A DNA stretch of 64,000 nt from Microbacterium rhizomatis (GTDB lineage: Bacteria; Actinomycetota; Actinomycetes; Actinomycetales; Microbacteriaceae). The stretch is from positions 1 through 64,000 of the forward strand of contig NZ_VYSA01000007.1 in assembly GCF_008710745.1 (NCBI RefSeq), in the 5' to 3' direction. This document shows, piece by piece, positions 1-7,307 of this stretch. Under the pieces are notes generated by a model. That model saw only the letters and a list, made by a program, of their open reading frames with translations. It was not told where the DNA came from and searched no databases. A program made the position numbers and the translations under genes. Numbering within the stretch: position 1 is the stretch's first letter; each line of letters starts with the position of its first letter.

Positions 1-2
1 AC

Positions 3-659
3 GGGTCAAGCACGGTGCCCACCGCGAAATCCGACGGTTCCGTTCAGATCACCACCGTGATCGAAAACGCCGACGCTCCCACAGCATATGAATACAGCAT
101 CGGTGGGGCAGACGGGGCAGCACTCCGTCTGTTCGAAGACGGCAGCGTGGCGATCGAAGGTACGGACGGCGCCTATCTGGGCGGTGTGGTGGCCCCGTGG
201 GCGTATGACGCCGCGGGGACACCGGTGAAGACCTGGTACGAGATCAAGGGCTCCTCGCTGGTGCAGGTGGTCGCTCACGACGCGGACAGCTACGCCTACC
301 CGATCGTCGCCGACCCGTGGTTGGGCATCAATCTGTTCTCCTGGATCACCGTCGACTCCTACAACAGCCAGCCTCGCGTCAACCTGCAGCCCAGTCCCTG
401 GGGTGCCGCTCAGTGGGCTTCGGTGGGAGGCCAGGTCGTGATGAACACGGCTGGCTGGGACGAAGCTTGGAACTGGAACAGCACCGTGCGCTCCGGTCTC
501 AGCAAAGACAGTCAGCGTCAGCAGTTCGAGTGCCACTCGCTCGGATCGCCGTTCGCGGGGACGTGGAACCTCGAGAAGTTCCGCCCGAACCGGACAGTGC
601 ACTGGAGTTACGGGGTCGCTGTTCACCACTGCAACTGGACGACCCCTAACCAGTACTAA
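3..659 (+). CDS. Secreted DUF2599-type protein, 5' end missing
   Basis: The reading frame is open from the window edge, so this is the C-terminal ~218 residues of a longer protein; the GTG at 15 is probably internal. The middle has a D-A-D-S-Y-A-Y-P-I-V-A-D-P stretch typical of actinobacterial secreted proteins. The end matches the DUF2599 pattern as I remember it: a Trp-rich segment, then ECHSLGSPFAGTWNLEKFRP and a closing His/Cys/Trp tail. Two cysteines (ECHS and HHCNW) could form a disulfide. The family has no known biochemical function; extracellular location is inferred. It is followed at once by a strong hairpin terminator. Family call by eye, fairly sure. Confidence 0.7.
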   Translation, partial: GSSTVPTAKSDGSVQITTVIENADAPTAYEYSIGGADGAALRLFEDGSVAIEGTDGAYLGGVVAPWAYDAAGTPVKTWYEIKGSSLVQVVAHDADSYAYPIVADPWLGINLFSWITVDSYNSQPRVNLQPSPWGAAQWASVGGQVVMNTAGWDEAWNWNSTVRSGLSKDSQRQQFECHSLGSPFAGTWNLEKFRPNRTVHWSYGVAVHHCNWTTPNQY

Positions 660-667
660 GAGGGCCG

Positions 668-698
668 GCCCGGTCGGGATCGTCCAGCCCGACCGGGC
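668..698 (+). terminator. Hairpin terminator after the DUF2599 gene
   Basis: A perfect 11-bp stem, GCCCGGTCGGG (668-678) with CCCGACCGGGC (688-698), and a 9-nt loop, begins 9 nt after the stop codon. The T-rich stretch CTCTGTTTGC follows. It separates the DUF2599 gene from the PadR operon. Confidence 0.75.
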
Positions 699-743
699 AC
701 ACCTCTGTTTGCTATATGCCATGAATGGGAATATAACTGAGGA

Positions 744-1094
744 ATGACCTCGTTGACTTCACCCATGTTCTGGATCCTTACGAGCCTGGCGGGCGGACGC
801 CGGCACGGGTACGACATCATGCGGGAGGCCGCTGAAGAATCGAGCGGACAAGTGATCCTCAAAGCGACCACTCTCTACGCGGCCCTCGATCGTCTCGAAC
901 GCGAGGGGCTCGTGATTCCCGATGGGGACGAGGTCGTGAATGGTCGGGCTCGCCGCTACTTCCGAATCACCGACGAGGGGTCTGTCAGATTGCGGGGAGA
1001 GGTCGAGCTAATCGAACGATCCGCGCGGGCGGCACGTGCCCGACTCGCAGCGGGGCAGGCGGCGCCAGTGACGCCGCGGATTGCGATGGTGTGA
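744..1094 (+). CDS. PadR-family transcriptional regulator
   Basis: 116 residues, a short PadR protein. The winged helix shows the family pattern: FWILTSLAGGRRHGYDIM, then KATTLYAALDRLEREGLV and a wing with RRYFRITDEG. The short C-terminal helix (VELIERSARAARARL) would serve dimerisation. Such proteins are mostly repressors of adjacent membrane or efflux genes. The stop overlaps the GTG of the next gene, so regulator and membrane protein are translationally coupled and probably form one operon with the lipoprotein behind them. Effector unknown. Confidence 0.88.
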   Translation: MTSLTSPMFWILTSLAGGRRHGYDIMREAAEESSGQVILKATTLYAALDRLEREGLVIPDGDEVVNGRARRYFRITDEGSVRLRGEVELIERSARAARARLAAGQAAPVTPRIAMV

Positions 1095-2467
1095 GCATGG
1101 TGAACCAGGACCCTTTTCGGCGACTGCTGCGTTGGTATCCGCGAGCATGGCGGGACCGCAACGGTGACGTCCTACTCGGTGTCATGCTCGACGCCGCCGA
1201 GCAGACTGGCCGCAACACCCCTACCCTGCCGGAGCGATGGTCAGTGATCACCCATGGGCTCGGCACCCGACTGGACCGACGCGTCGCGTTCGCCGCAACG
1301 ATCCTCGCCCTCGTAACCGCGGCCGCCACTGGGGTCTTCACCGTCTGGGGCACAAGCTTCCTCGCGACCGCGACGGGCTCCTGGTTGTTCCCGGCACTTG
1401 CGGTCTTCGTCGGCCTCGTTTTCGTCGTGGCCGCCGTGTCAGCACTGGCCCGCGATCGCGGGCTCCTGACCGAGCCCCGAGCCGTGATCACGATCTTCCT
1501 CGCCACTCTGGCTCTGGCCGTCGCGGCGCTCGCGCAGATCTCCTGGAGCCTCGGCTTTGATGCCGCGGACCAGGGTGTGCGGGCCACCGGTTTGGCCGCA
1601 GCATGGTTGTGGCTGTTCGTCGGGGCATGGGCGATCGGAGCTGCCGCGATCGGGTTCGTCGTCGACGCGCTGCTGCGACGCACCCGCATACCTGCGGTCG
1701 TGCTCGTCATCCTCGCGGTCGTCGCAGGGGCCCTCCTGGCGCCGGCGGTAGGCCTGAGCCTGATTTCGCCATACACCGTCGCGATCGCCGCCAGCGTGCT
1801 CGCCGTCGCTGTCGTCTGGAGGCGTACCGTCGTCCCCGCGCCACGACGAGCGGCCGTTCCGCCCGCGGAGACGAAGGTTGTCCCTGCCCGAACTCGCGGT
1901 GCCGCGCGCCTTCTCGCTGCTATCTCCGCGGTCGCGAGCGGGCTCGGAGCGGTCTTTGCCGTCACGGGCTCCGCCTGGGGGCCGGCGAGCGATGGGACGG
2001 AGGCGATGGCGCAAGGCATCTCATTGTCTCTGATCGCTGCGCTCCCGCTGATCGCCGCGATCGGCATCAGTGCTGTCGCCCGCGGCCGGGTAACTCCGTT
2101 GCAGACCTGGGGGCCGTTGATGCTGGCCGTGCTCGCGGTCGCGGCAGTCGCAGTCGCCTATCGGGGTGCGCCGGCCTGGGAGAACATGGCCGCCGGATTC
2201 GCTGTCGGTTCCGTGCTCGGGGGAGGGGCAATAGCCTGGTGGAGCGCATTTCGGTTGCCAGGCAGTGTGAGAACGCGTGTCACGGTCGCGGTGCTGATCG
2301 GTGTCGTCTACGCAGCGTTCCTCGGGATACTCATCGCACCGATGCTGGCCTTCATCCTCCCCGTGCTCGCTGCCGCATTCGCGATCTGGACCCCCGGCCG
2401 GCTACCACGCCCCTCGCACGCCATGTCCTCGCCCGCGTCGAGCGGCCCATTGCCCCGGCTGAGCTGA
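1091..2467 (+). CDS. Polytopic membrane protein coupled to PadR
   Basis: 458 residues from GTG 1091 (ATG 1097 is also possible). The N-terminal ~35 residues (FRRLLRWYPRAWRDRNGDVL) are the amphipathic segment often found at the start of membrane proteins paired with PadR regulators. About ten hydrophobic segments follow, with an RRTRIP loop near residue 195 and a basic loop near 250. No transporter signature or ATPase motif was seen, so the substrate is unknown. It overlaps PadR by 4 nt and the lipoprotein gene by 1 nt (TGATG), which supports a three-gene operon. The codon pattern is ordinary. Confidence 0.8.
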   Translation: MSMVNQDPFRRLLRWYPRAWRDRNGDVLLGVMLDAAEQTGRNTPTLPERWSVITHGLGTRLDRRVAFAATILALVTAAATGVFTVWGTSFLATATGSWLFPALAVFVGLVFVVAAVSALARDRGLLTEPRAVITIFLATLALAVAALAQISWSLGFDAADQGVRATGLAAAWLWLFVGAWAIGAAAIGFVVDALLRRTRIPAVVLVILAVVAGALLAPAVGLSLISPYTVAIAASVLAVAVVWRRTVVPAPRRAAVPPAETKVVPARTRGAARLLAAISAVASGLGAVFAVTGSAWGPASDGTEAMAQGISLSLIAALPLIAAIGISAVARGRVTPLQTWGPLMLAVLAVAAVAVAYRGAPAWENMAAGFAVGSVLGGGAIAWWSAFRLPGSVRTRVTVAVLIGVVYAAFLGILIAPMLAFILPVLAAAFAIWTPGRLPRPSHAMSSPASSGPLPRLS

Positions 2468-2901
2468 TGACGCAACTGCCTCATATCGCTCGAGCACCAT
2501 GGCTCCTCGCCGCGGCTACAGCTCTCGCTCTCACCGGCACCCTTCTGGCCGGGTGTGCGCTGCTGGACCGTCATTCGCAGCTCACGATCGCAATGCTGAT
2601 GGACGACCAGGGATACGAAACCGATGTGACCACCAACCCCGTCAACATCACCGAAACCGCCTGCACGGAAGAACTTGATTGCATCGAGGCGTACAGCACC
2701 GACGAAGCGAACTACTACCGGTTCAACACTCAAGATGCGGCCACCGAATACGTCGCTTCGATCGATGACGGCTTCGCCGTGCATTACATCGCCATGGACT
2801 TCACCGGAAAAGACAGCGCCTCGCCGGCCACGCAACGCTCAGCGATGGAACGACTCGCGGGGACGTGGCAGGACTACGGCGGCACCTTCCCGGACCGATG
2901 A
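2467..2901 (+). CDS. Small putative lipoprotein
   Basis: 144 residues starting at the ATG that overlaps the previous stop by one base. Residues 13-31 form a hydrophobic signal ending in the lipobox LLAGC, so Cys31 would be lipidated and the protein anchored on the outer face of the membrane. The mature part is acidic, has a Cys pair in ETACTEELDC, and an RFNTQDAATEYVASI segment similar to small actinobacterial lipoproteins of unknown role. As the third gene of the PadR operon it is probably controlled with the membrane protein before it. Confidence 0.75.
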   Translation: MTQLPHIARAPWLLAAATALALTGTLLAGCALLDRHSQLTIAMLMDDQGYETDVTTNPVNITETACTEELDCIEAYSTDEANYYRFNTQDAATEYVASIDDGFAVHYIAMDFTGKDSASPATQRSAMERLAGTWQDYGGTFPDR

Positions 2902-3152
2902 TGGCTCTCTCCGCAACCACTGTCGACCCTCGCTACGCCACCGGCATCGACGAGCACCCCCTCTCCGCGTCGACCTCTGGACGGGCGACTCGTAGAGCGA
3001 TGAGTGGCGCATCGAAGGTGCCGAAGACCTCCATGAAGTCCTTGACTGGGCCACTGCGCGTGCGGAAGGCCGGCCGATCGATCGTGATCTACGTCGAGAT
3101 AGTGACCGAACGCGGCAGGCTAGCGCGCATTCTCGGGAAAGAGTCGATCTGA
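2898..3152 (+). pseudogene. Frameshifted small hypothetical gene
   Basis: Coding-like segments appear in alternating frames. One frame reads LWTGDS, then an in-frame TAG (2988-2990), then SDEWRIEGAEDLHEVLDWA to about 3075. The other continues IVIYVEIVTERGRLARILG to 3152. The switch falls at CGATCGATCG, a 4-bp tandem repeat; dropping one unit would restore a single frame. An N-terminal piece from ATG 2898 lies in the second frame, implying another shift. The rebuilt protein (~75 residues) resembles short actinobacterial hypothetical proteins; function unknown. It overlaps the lipoprotein stop by 4 nt. Confidence 0.45.
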
Positions 3153-3270
3153 TGCGAGGAACGAACACTGGGGCATCGTTCTTCGAGCCAAATCGTGCAC
3201 CCTGCCGGCAACGGAATCGACGAGTGATGTTCCTCGGAGAATACGAGGCGTACAGCAGAGAGGGTGGACA

Positions 3271-3678
3271 GTGCGACTGCACGAGCTAGAGAGCGCGCTG
3301 AGCGCTATCGGTCCCTTCTACCGAATGGTCCTCGACACGGATTCCACCTACAGCTGGGGGCCGGTACTCGATGAGGGTCCGGTCGCCGTGTGCTCCTTCC
3401 AAGAGGGCATCCAAGACGGTCAGGACCTCGAAGTGCGGGTGTCCACCTACCCGAGCGGCCACACAATACCGGCTATGGGGCGACGCACCAACCGATGGGC
3501 GAAGGTTTACATCGACGGAAGGTTTGTCCGCGACGCGGAACTCGTTCAGACAGGTGGGGAGTGGGTTGCCGTCACAACTGACGCGCAGAACCGAGCGGTA
3601 CGCATCCAGGGACACGGGGTGCCCCCAGCCGAGTTGCGACTCGCTCTGACGATTGGCGATCACTTCCCAACCGCCTAG
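3271..3678 (+). CDS. Hypothetical protein, duplicated in the window
   Basis: 135 residues from GTG 3271, preceded by AGAGAGGGTGGACA, which contains a usable ribosome site. It begins MRLHELESALSAIG, is mixed polar and hydrophobic, and has no signal peptide or membrane segment. I do not recognise the family. The start region and an internal stretch recur at 5684-5793 as a deleted copy, so the gene belongs to a duplicated block. It converges on the secreted-protein gene at 3734, with a shared terminator between them. Its codon pattern and clean ribosome site suggest a real gene. Confidence 0.6.
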   Translation: MRLHELESALSAIGPFYRMVLDTDSTYSWGPVLDEGPVAVCSFQEGIQDGQDLEVRVSTYPSGHTIPAMGRRTNRWAKVYIDGRFVRDAELVQTGGEWVAVTTDAQNRAVRIQGHGVPPAELRLALTIGDHFPTA

Positions 3679-3688
3679 CTGCAACGGC

Positions 3689-3727
3689 CTGCGCTTCGAC
3701 CCGCCAGAAGGACGGGCCGAAGCGCAG
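3689..3727. terminator. Bidirectional terminator between convergent genes
   Basis: CTGCGCTTCG (3689-3698) pairs perfectly with CGAAGCGCAG (3718-3727); an inner CCCG/CGGG pair extends the stem past one mismatch. It sits between the stops at 3678 and 3734 and can serve both strands. Confidence 0.65.
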
Positions 3728-3733
3728 ATGCGG

Positions 3734-4381
3734 TCACCAGCCGCAGTCGATGTTGCCCTGATCGAACGTGTCGTACACCGTGGGTGTGGTGTATTCCTGG
3801 CCGTTCTTGGCCATCACACCCAGACTGATGGCTCGGAATGACGTTTGATTGTGGTTAGGGCACGTCCACGAGAGCTGCTGAGATTGTGAACTTCCACCGC
3901 CGTAGTTGTAGGTCCTCACCCCCGTCACCTCGTTGGGTGTACCAAGGACGCCGTGATAGGCGGTGACCCGCATCTGGTGAGTGAGGAATTGGTACGGGCC
4001 ACTGACACACGAGGTCAGCGTGTCGTTCGTGATCTTCTGGCCATTGCGGAGGATGAGAACGTACAGGCCGCAGCCACTCGGATACGCGCGCTGCGCTGCG
4101 CCCTCGCTCCCTGAGCTCTGGTAATCGCCCGCTTGTGCAGTAATAATCTCCGACCCGTCCGCCGTGGACTTTTCCATCCAAGCCCGAACGCTTGCCTGCT
4201 GCGCCGGGTCGTCGATGGTAGCCAGGGTCGCATCGATCGCCGCCTCGTTGCTGTCGGCAACAGACACATCATCGGCGGGCGGCGAGGCCACCGCCGCGTT
4301 AGCGGCCGTGCCCGCGCCGAGCGTGAGTATTGCGGCCATTGTGGCCACCGACAGGATTGCGCTCCATCGATTGGGGCTCAT
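3734..4381 (-). CDS. Secreted protein A of a duplicated pair
   Basis: 215 residues from the ATG at 4381, chosen because GAGGAGAACGAA precedes it; an upstream in-frame start lacks such a site. It begins MSPNRWSAILS and has a hydrophobic core and an ANAAVA cleavage region, i.e. a Sec signal peptide of ~30 residues. The mature part has a helical start, then a region with four cysteines (SGCGL, TSCVS, WTCPN, IDCGW) likely to form disulfides. Function unknown. Its first ~43 codons and ~110 bp of upstream DNA are nearly identical to those of the gene at 6654-7307, while the mature domains are unrelated by eye. Confidence 0.7.
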   Translation of the reverse strand: MSPNRWSAILSVATMAAILTLGAGTAANAAVASPPADDVSVADSNEAAIDATLATIDDPAQQASVRAWMEKSTADGSEIITAQAGDYQSSGSEGAAQRAYPSGCGLYVLILRNGQKITNDTLTSCVSGPYQFLTHQMRVTAYHGVLGTPNEVTGVRTYNYGGGSSQSQQLSWTCPNHNQTSFRAISLGVMAKNGQEYTTPTVYDTFDQGNIDCGW

Positions 4382-4491
4382 TTCGTTCTCCTCACTCGTT
4401 GTACCAAGAGTCCAGGTCGGACTCACCATGTAGATGTCCGCTCGGTTGCAAACGGTTCATTCGGTGCATCGCCGGAAACGATCGATTCCGG
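4261..4491. repeat. 230-bp repeat, copy 1 (promoter and signal peptide)
   Basis: This segment matches 7187-7416 with scattered mismatches. It covers a GATC-centred palindrome, the ribosome site and the first ~43 codons of a secreted-protein gene on the minus strand. Homology stops abruptly on both sides. Confidence 0.85.
4474..4489. promoter_or_regulatory. GATC-centred palindrome, site 1
   Basis: GGAAACGATCGATTCC is a palindrome with one mismatched pair, 93 bp upstream of the secreted-protein A start. Similar sites occur at 7401, 8834 and 10226, each before a minus-strand gene. Likely a regulator site; unproven. Confidence 0.4.
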
Positions 4492-4591
4492 CACGGCGGC
4501 CATCGTCGAGCGAGGGCCCGCCGCAAACGCGGTCCGTCTCGAAACCCACTTACGGGACAGATGGTTTCGGATCGGAGTTTCGGGAGGCCGC

Positions 4592-4603
4592 TAGTCTGAG
4601 CGC
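4592..4603 (+). promoter_or_regulatory. Probable leaderless promoter of the trpS leader
   Basis: TAGTCT (4592-4597) fits the actinobacterial -10 pattern TANNNT and is exactly 6 nt before the ATG at 4604, so the transcript would start at the leader-peptide AUG. No convincing -35 is seen, which is common for such promoters. Confidence 0.5.
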
Positions 4604-4651
4604 ATGCGTTTCACCGATTCGTCCTGGTGGTTGCTGCACAGGCAGCCGTAA
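4604..4651 (+). CDS. Trp leader peptide upstream of trpS
   Basis: A 15-codon reading frame encodes MRFTDSSWWLLHRQP followed by TAA. Two adjacent UGG codons (4625-4630) in so short a peptide, just before a tryptophanyl-tRNA synthetase gene, are the hallmark of ribosome-mediated attenuation. When charged tRNA-Trp is short, a ribosome would stall at the Trp pair and cover the first hairpin arm. The peptide itself probably has no other role. Streptomyces coelicolor uses the same logic for its auxiliary, indolmycin-resistant trpRS1. The ATG is probably the first transcribed base. Confidence 0.8.
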   Translation: MRFTDSSWWLLHRQP

Positions 4652-4684
4652 CGCATTCACGCGCGGGCTGCACGGCAGCCCGCG
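4633..4684 (+). promoter_or_regulatory. Trp attenuator with competing hairpins
   Basis: Four arms can be read. Arm 1, GCTGC (4633-4637), pairs with arm 2, GCAGC (4642-4646), just after the Trp codons. Arm 3, CGCGGGCTG (4662-4670), pairs perfectly with arm 4, CAGCCCGCG (4676-4684), around a 5-nt loop. Arm 2, as GCAGCC (4642-4647), can instead pair with GGCTGC (4666-4671) inside arm 3, and this excludes 3:4. A stalled ribosome would block arm 1, free arm 2 and dissolve hairpin 3:4. No U-tract follows 3:4, so it could stop transcription in the actinobacterial manner. CTCCT at 4688-4692 could also pair with the AGGAG ribosome site at 4728-4732, so translational control is possible. Confidence 0.72.
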
Positions 4685-4737
4685 AATCTCCTCGCGGCAA
4701 CTCTCGGTCCGTGCAGCTCCCCGATCTAGGAGCACAC

Positions 4738-5679
4738 ATGGACTCATTCACCGCTACCACCGCGCGCATGCCCGAGCTGCGCGCACAGATCGCCCAGCAC
4801 CCCGAACAATTCCGGGTGCTGACCGGGGAGCGCCCCACGGGCCGGCTGCATCTCGGCTACTATTTCGGCACCGTTCGAGAGCGTGTCCGGCTCCAAGGGC
4901 TGGGGGTCGAGACGTTCGTCGTCCTGGCCGACTACCAGGTCATCACCGACCGTGACGTTGCGGGAAACATTCGCGAGAACGTCTACGCGGCCGTGCTTGA
5001 TTACCTAGCGGCAGGTCTGGACCGGCGATCGACGACGATCTTCACTCACTCCGCCGTGTCCGCGTTGAATCAGCTCCTTCTCCCATTCCTCAGCTTGGTC
5101 ACCGAAGCGGAGCTGCACCGCAACCCGACCGTGAAAGCGGAGCTCGCAGCATCCGGTCGAGCATTGAGAGGGCTTCTGCTGACTTATCCGGTGCACCAGG
5201 CCGCCGACATCCTGTTCTGCAAGGGCAACCTCGTGCCGGTCGGGAAAGACAACCTGCCGCATGTGGAGGTCACCCGCACGATCGCGCGCCGATTCAACGA
5301 ACGCTATGGGTACGTGTTTCCCGAGCCGGCCGGGCTGGTCACCGATGCGCCCGAGCTGCCGGGTCTGGACGGCCGCAAGATGTCCAAAAGCTACGGCAAT
5401 GCGATCGCGCTAGGGATGACGGCCGACGAGACCGCCGCCGTGATCAAACGCGCCCGCACCGACTCGGAGCGCACCATTACCTACGACCCCGAGAACCGTC
5501 CCGAAGTATCCGGGCTGCTCGCCACCGCCGCCGTCGTACTCGGCCGCACCCCAGCCGATCTTGCCGACGAGGTAGGAGACGCCGGCGCGGGCGCGCTCAA
5601 ACGTCTCACCACCGAGGCCGTGAACGAGTTCCTTGCCGAGCACCGTGCTCGACGGTCAGCGCTCACCATCGAGGACTAG
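4738..5679 (+). CDS. trpS: Auxiliary tryptophanyl-tRNA synthetase
   Basis: 313 residues; ATG 4738 follows TAGGAGCACAC. It charges tRNA-Trp in the cytoplasm. Class Ic features are visible: LTGERPTGRLHLGYYFG (HIGH-like motif, residues 28-44), a central Rossmann core, and GRKMSKSYGN (KMSKS loop). By eye the position of conserved Gln9 of typical bacterial TrpRS is Arg32, and that of His43 is Gln67 (LADYQVIT). Both positions are linked to indolmycin sensitivity; S. coelicolor TrpRS1 has Lys in place of Gln9. It is slightly shorter than the usual ~330-340 residues. The attenuator makes it Trp-starvation inducible. A second, housekeeping trpS elsewhere in the genome is expected but not visible here. 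Confidence 0.93.
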   Translation: MDSFTATTARMPELRAQIAQHPEQFRVLTGERPTGRLHLGYYFGTVRERVRLQGLGVETFVVLADYQVITDRDVAGNIRENVYAAVLDYLAAGLDRRSTTIFTHSAVSALNQLLLPFLSLVTEAELHRNPTVKAELAASGRALRGLLLTYPVHQAADILFCKGNLVPVGKDNLPHVEVTRTIARRFNERYGYVFPEPAGLVTDAPELPGLDGRKMSKSYGNAIALGMTADETAAVIKRARTDSERTITYDPENRPEVSGLLATAAVVLGRTPADLADEVGDAGAGALKRLTTEAVNEFLAEHRARRSALTIED

Positions 5680-5694
5680 GAGAAAGGGTGGACT

Positions 5695-5793
5695 ATGCGA
5701 CCGCATGAGCTAGAGAGCGCGCTTAGAACTATCGGTTCCTCAGCGGCCAGACGCTACCGGCTGTGGGACGCCGAACTAACCAATGGGCGAAGG
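5695..5793 (+). pseudogene. Remnant copy of the 3271 gene
   Basis: It starts MRPHELESALRTIG with a GGAGAAAGGGTGGACT ribosome region like that of the gene at 3271. It then jumps to a stretch matching that gene around 3450-3505 (CCGGCT.TGGG.. and AATGGGCGAAGG), so ~110 bp or more has been lost. Beyond 5793 no further similarity is seen. It lies 16 nt after the trpS stop. Confidence 0.65.
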
Positions 5794-5952
5794 GAGAGAG
5801 GGGTCCCGGCTTCAACTTCCCTTGCCCGAGCTGGGGCGGGCCGAGTCCATTCAGCACATCTGAAGTCCGGTGGGCGGAATCGTTGTGGTCGCCGACGTGC
5901 TGATCGCGACCAGCTTGCGCTCCGCCGGCGTCTTGCCCGACACACAGTCCGG

Positions 5953-6522
5953 CTACACACGGTCCAGAGCCGCGGTGAGCGCAGCATCTGAGCCGAACGT
6001 GTCGGGCGAGACCACGAGAATGGTTTCTCTTGATGCTGCCCAGCGCCCTTCAACGGGAACCACGTATATGGATGCGAGCCCTCGTGCGGCAGCGGCCTCG
6101 GCGCGGAGGATGAGCGCGGTCTGACGATCGCTGAGGTTGCCTCTCTGCGAGATCTCTGCCTGCCAGCTTCGATACTTCTCACCCCACGCGCCCTCCGGCC
6201 CTGCGGCGGTGAACCATTCAGCCGGTTGCTGATCGGGAATGTCGACGTCCTGAGCGGTTGGGCGCGTGTAAAGCAGTTCGTTGCACTCCCATGACTGCTG
6301 CCAGGCTTCCAGCCACATCTGCTCGCGGGAGTCTTGTCGAGGAAGTACGCTCCCCGGACTCTCGATGGTGCGTGCCAGATCCTCTGGCGCGAGGCTGAGG
6401 TCCCAGATCTTCCGCAGGTACAGAAGCCGATGCGGAACGTCGTCACCCCAGACCAGCATCGGTCCCGTTCCTGCAATCTCTGGTGTCGTCGCCACCCTGT
6501 TGGATTGCCCTAGAAATTCCAT
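5953..6522 (-). CDS. Hypothetical cytoplasmic protein
   Basis: 189 residues from ATG 6522, preceded by GAAGGAGATCGCGCA, a good ribosome site. No signal peptide or membrane segment. It is rich in Trp and charged residues (REQMWLEAWQQSWECNELLY near 70-90) and ends in an alternating hydrophobic region (YVVPVEGRWAASRETILVV). I do not recognise a family. It lies between the remnant of the 3271 gene and secreted protein B, all within the second copy of the duplicated block, although the first copy has no equivalent. A terminator upstream (6612-6641) separates it from the secreted gene. Confidence 0.6.
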   Translation of the reverse strand: MEFLGQSNRVATTPEIAGTGPMLVWGDDVPHRLLYLRKIWDLSLAPEDLARTIESPGSVLPRQDSREQMWLEAWQQSWECNELLYTRPTAQDVDIPDQQPAEWFTAAGPEGAWGEKYRSWQAEISQRGNLSDRQTALILRAEAAAARGLASIYVVPVEGRWAASRETILVVSPDTFGSDAALTAALDRV

Positions 6523-6611
6523 TGCGCGATCTCCTTCGTCGGTAGTCCATGGGACTTAGTTCACCAGCGTCAAGCCCGTCCCAATGGTGACTTGTCTGCC
6601 GTGCGGTGCGA

Positions 6612-6641
6612 GGGGAGCCGGCCTCGTGCGGCCGACTCCCC
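6612..6641 (-). terminator. Hairpin terminator after secreted protein B
   Basis: GGGGAGCCGGCC (6612-6623) pairs with GGCCGACTCCCC (6630-6641), with one C/A mismatch and a 6-nt loop. It lies 12 nt past the minus-strand stop at 6654. Confidence 0.65.
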
Positions 6642-6653
6642 ACCCCTGGTGGG

Positions 6654-7307
6654 TCAGAAGCCGTCTGACGGCAGGCCAGCGCCGCAGACTGTGCCGGTGG
6701 TCAGGATGACCGCACCGCCGGCGATCGCCGTCCCGCCTGTCGAGCTCGCGTAGAGCACACTTCCTGCACCCGTCCACGTTGCCGGCGACGGCCCCGACGG
6801 CCAGCTGAGAGTCGTCGCACCGTAGCCCGTCCAGAAGGTCACGTCCCAGTAGATCCGGTTCGACACTGGTCCCGTCACGGTGTAGCCCGTCACCGCGCTC
6901 ACGAGACGGCCACTCGCGCTTGCGTCCACGAAGGACGAGCCACAGGGGCCGTACACGGTGCCTCGAGCAGCCGTCGAGCCATCGCCAGGCTGTGGCGTCA
7001 TGATCCCTGTCTCAGCGTTCTCTGCTTTGGCTTCCTCGGTGACCGCGACAGATTCCCACGACCCGTCGTGGTAGGTGACGATCTCATAGCCGTTCGCTTG
7101 AGCAACATCCTCGTCGTACCCCGTCACGTACATCGTCGTTTCGACGCGCGTGTGAGTCTGCTCACTATCGATCTCCGCCGCGGAAACAGACACATCATCG
7201 GCGGGCGGCGAGACGACCGCCGCGTTAGCAGCCGTCCCCCCGCCGAGCGTGAGTATTGCGGCCATTGTGGCCGCCGACAGGGTTGCGCTCCATCGTCTGG
7301 GGCTCAT
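6654..7307 (-). CDS. Secreted protein B of a duplicated pair
   Basis: 217 residues from ATG 7307, preceded by the same GAGGAGAACGAA as its partner at 4381. Signal peptide MSPRRWSATLS with a hydrophobic core and ANAAVV cleavage region. The mature part has a short helical region with TYHDGSWESVAV, then a Ser/Thr/Gly/Trp-rich C-terminus with two cysteines (YGPCGS and TVCGAG) suggesting an extracellular beta-rich fold. Function unknown. Promoter and signal sequence are shared with the 3734-4381 gene, whereas the mature domains show no similarity by eye, as if one export cassette had been joined to two payloads. Confidence 0.7.
   Translation of the reverse strand: MSPRRWSATLSAATMAAILTLGGGTAANAAVVSPPADDVSVSAAEIDSEQTHTRVETTMYVTGYDEDVAQANGYEIVTYHDGSWESVAVTEEAKAENAETGIMTPQPGDGSTAARGTVYGPCGSSFVDASASGRLVSAVTGYTVTGPVSNRIYWDVTFWTGYGATTLSWPSGPSPATWTGAGSVLYASSTGGTAIAGGAVILTTGTVCGAGLPSDGF

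Noticed and set aside
985..2067. Minus-strand open frame of 360 codons.
   Set aside because: Antisense to the PadR-coupled membrane protein; Ala/Arg/Thr-rich product with no recognisable domain.
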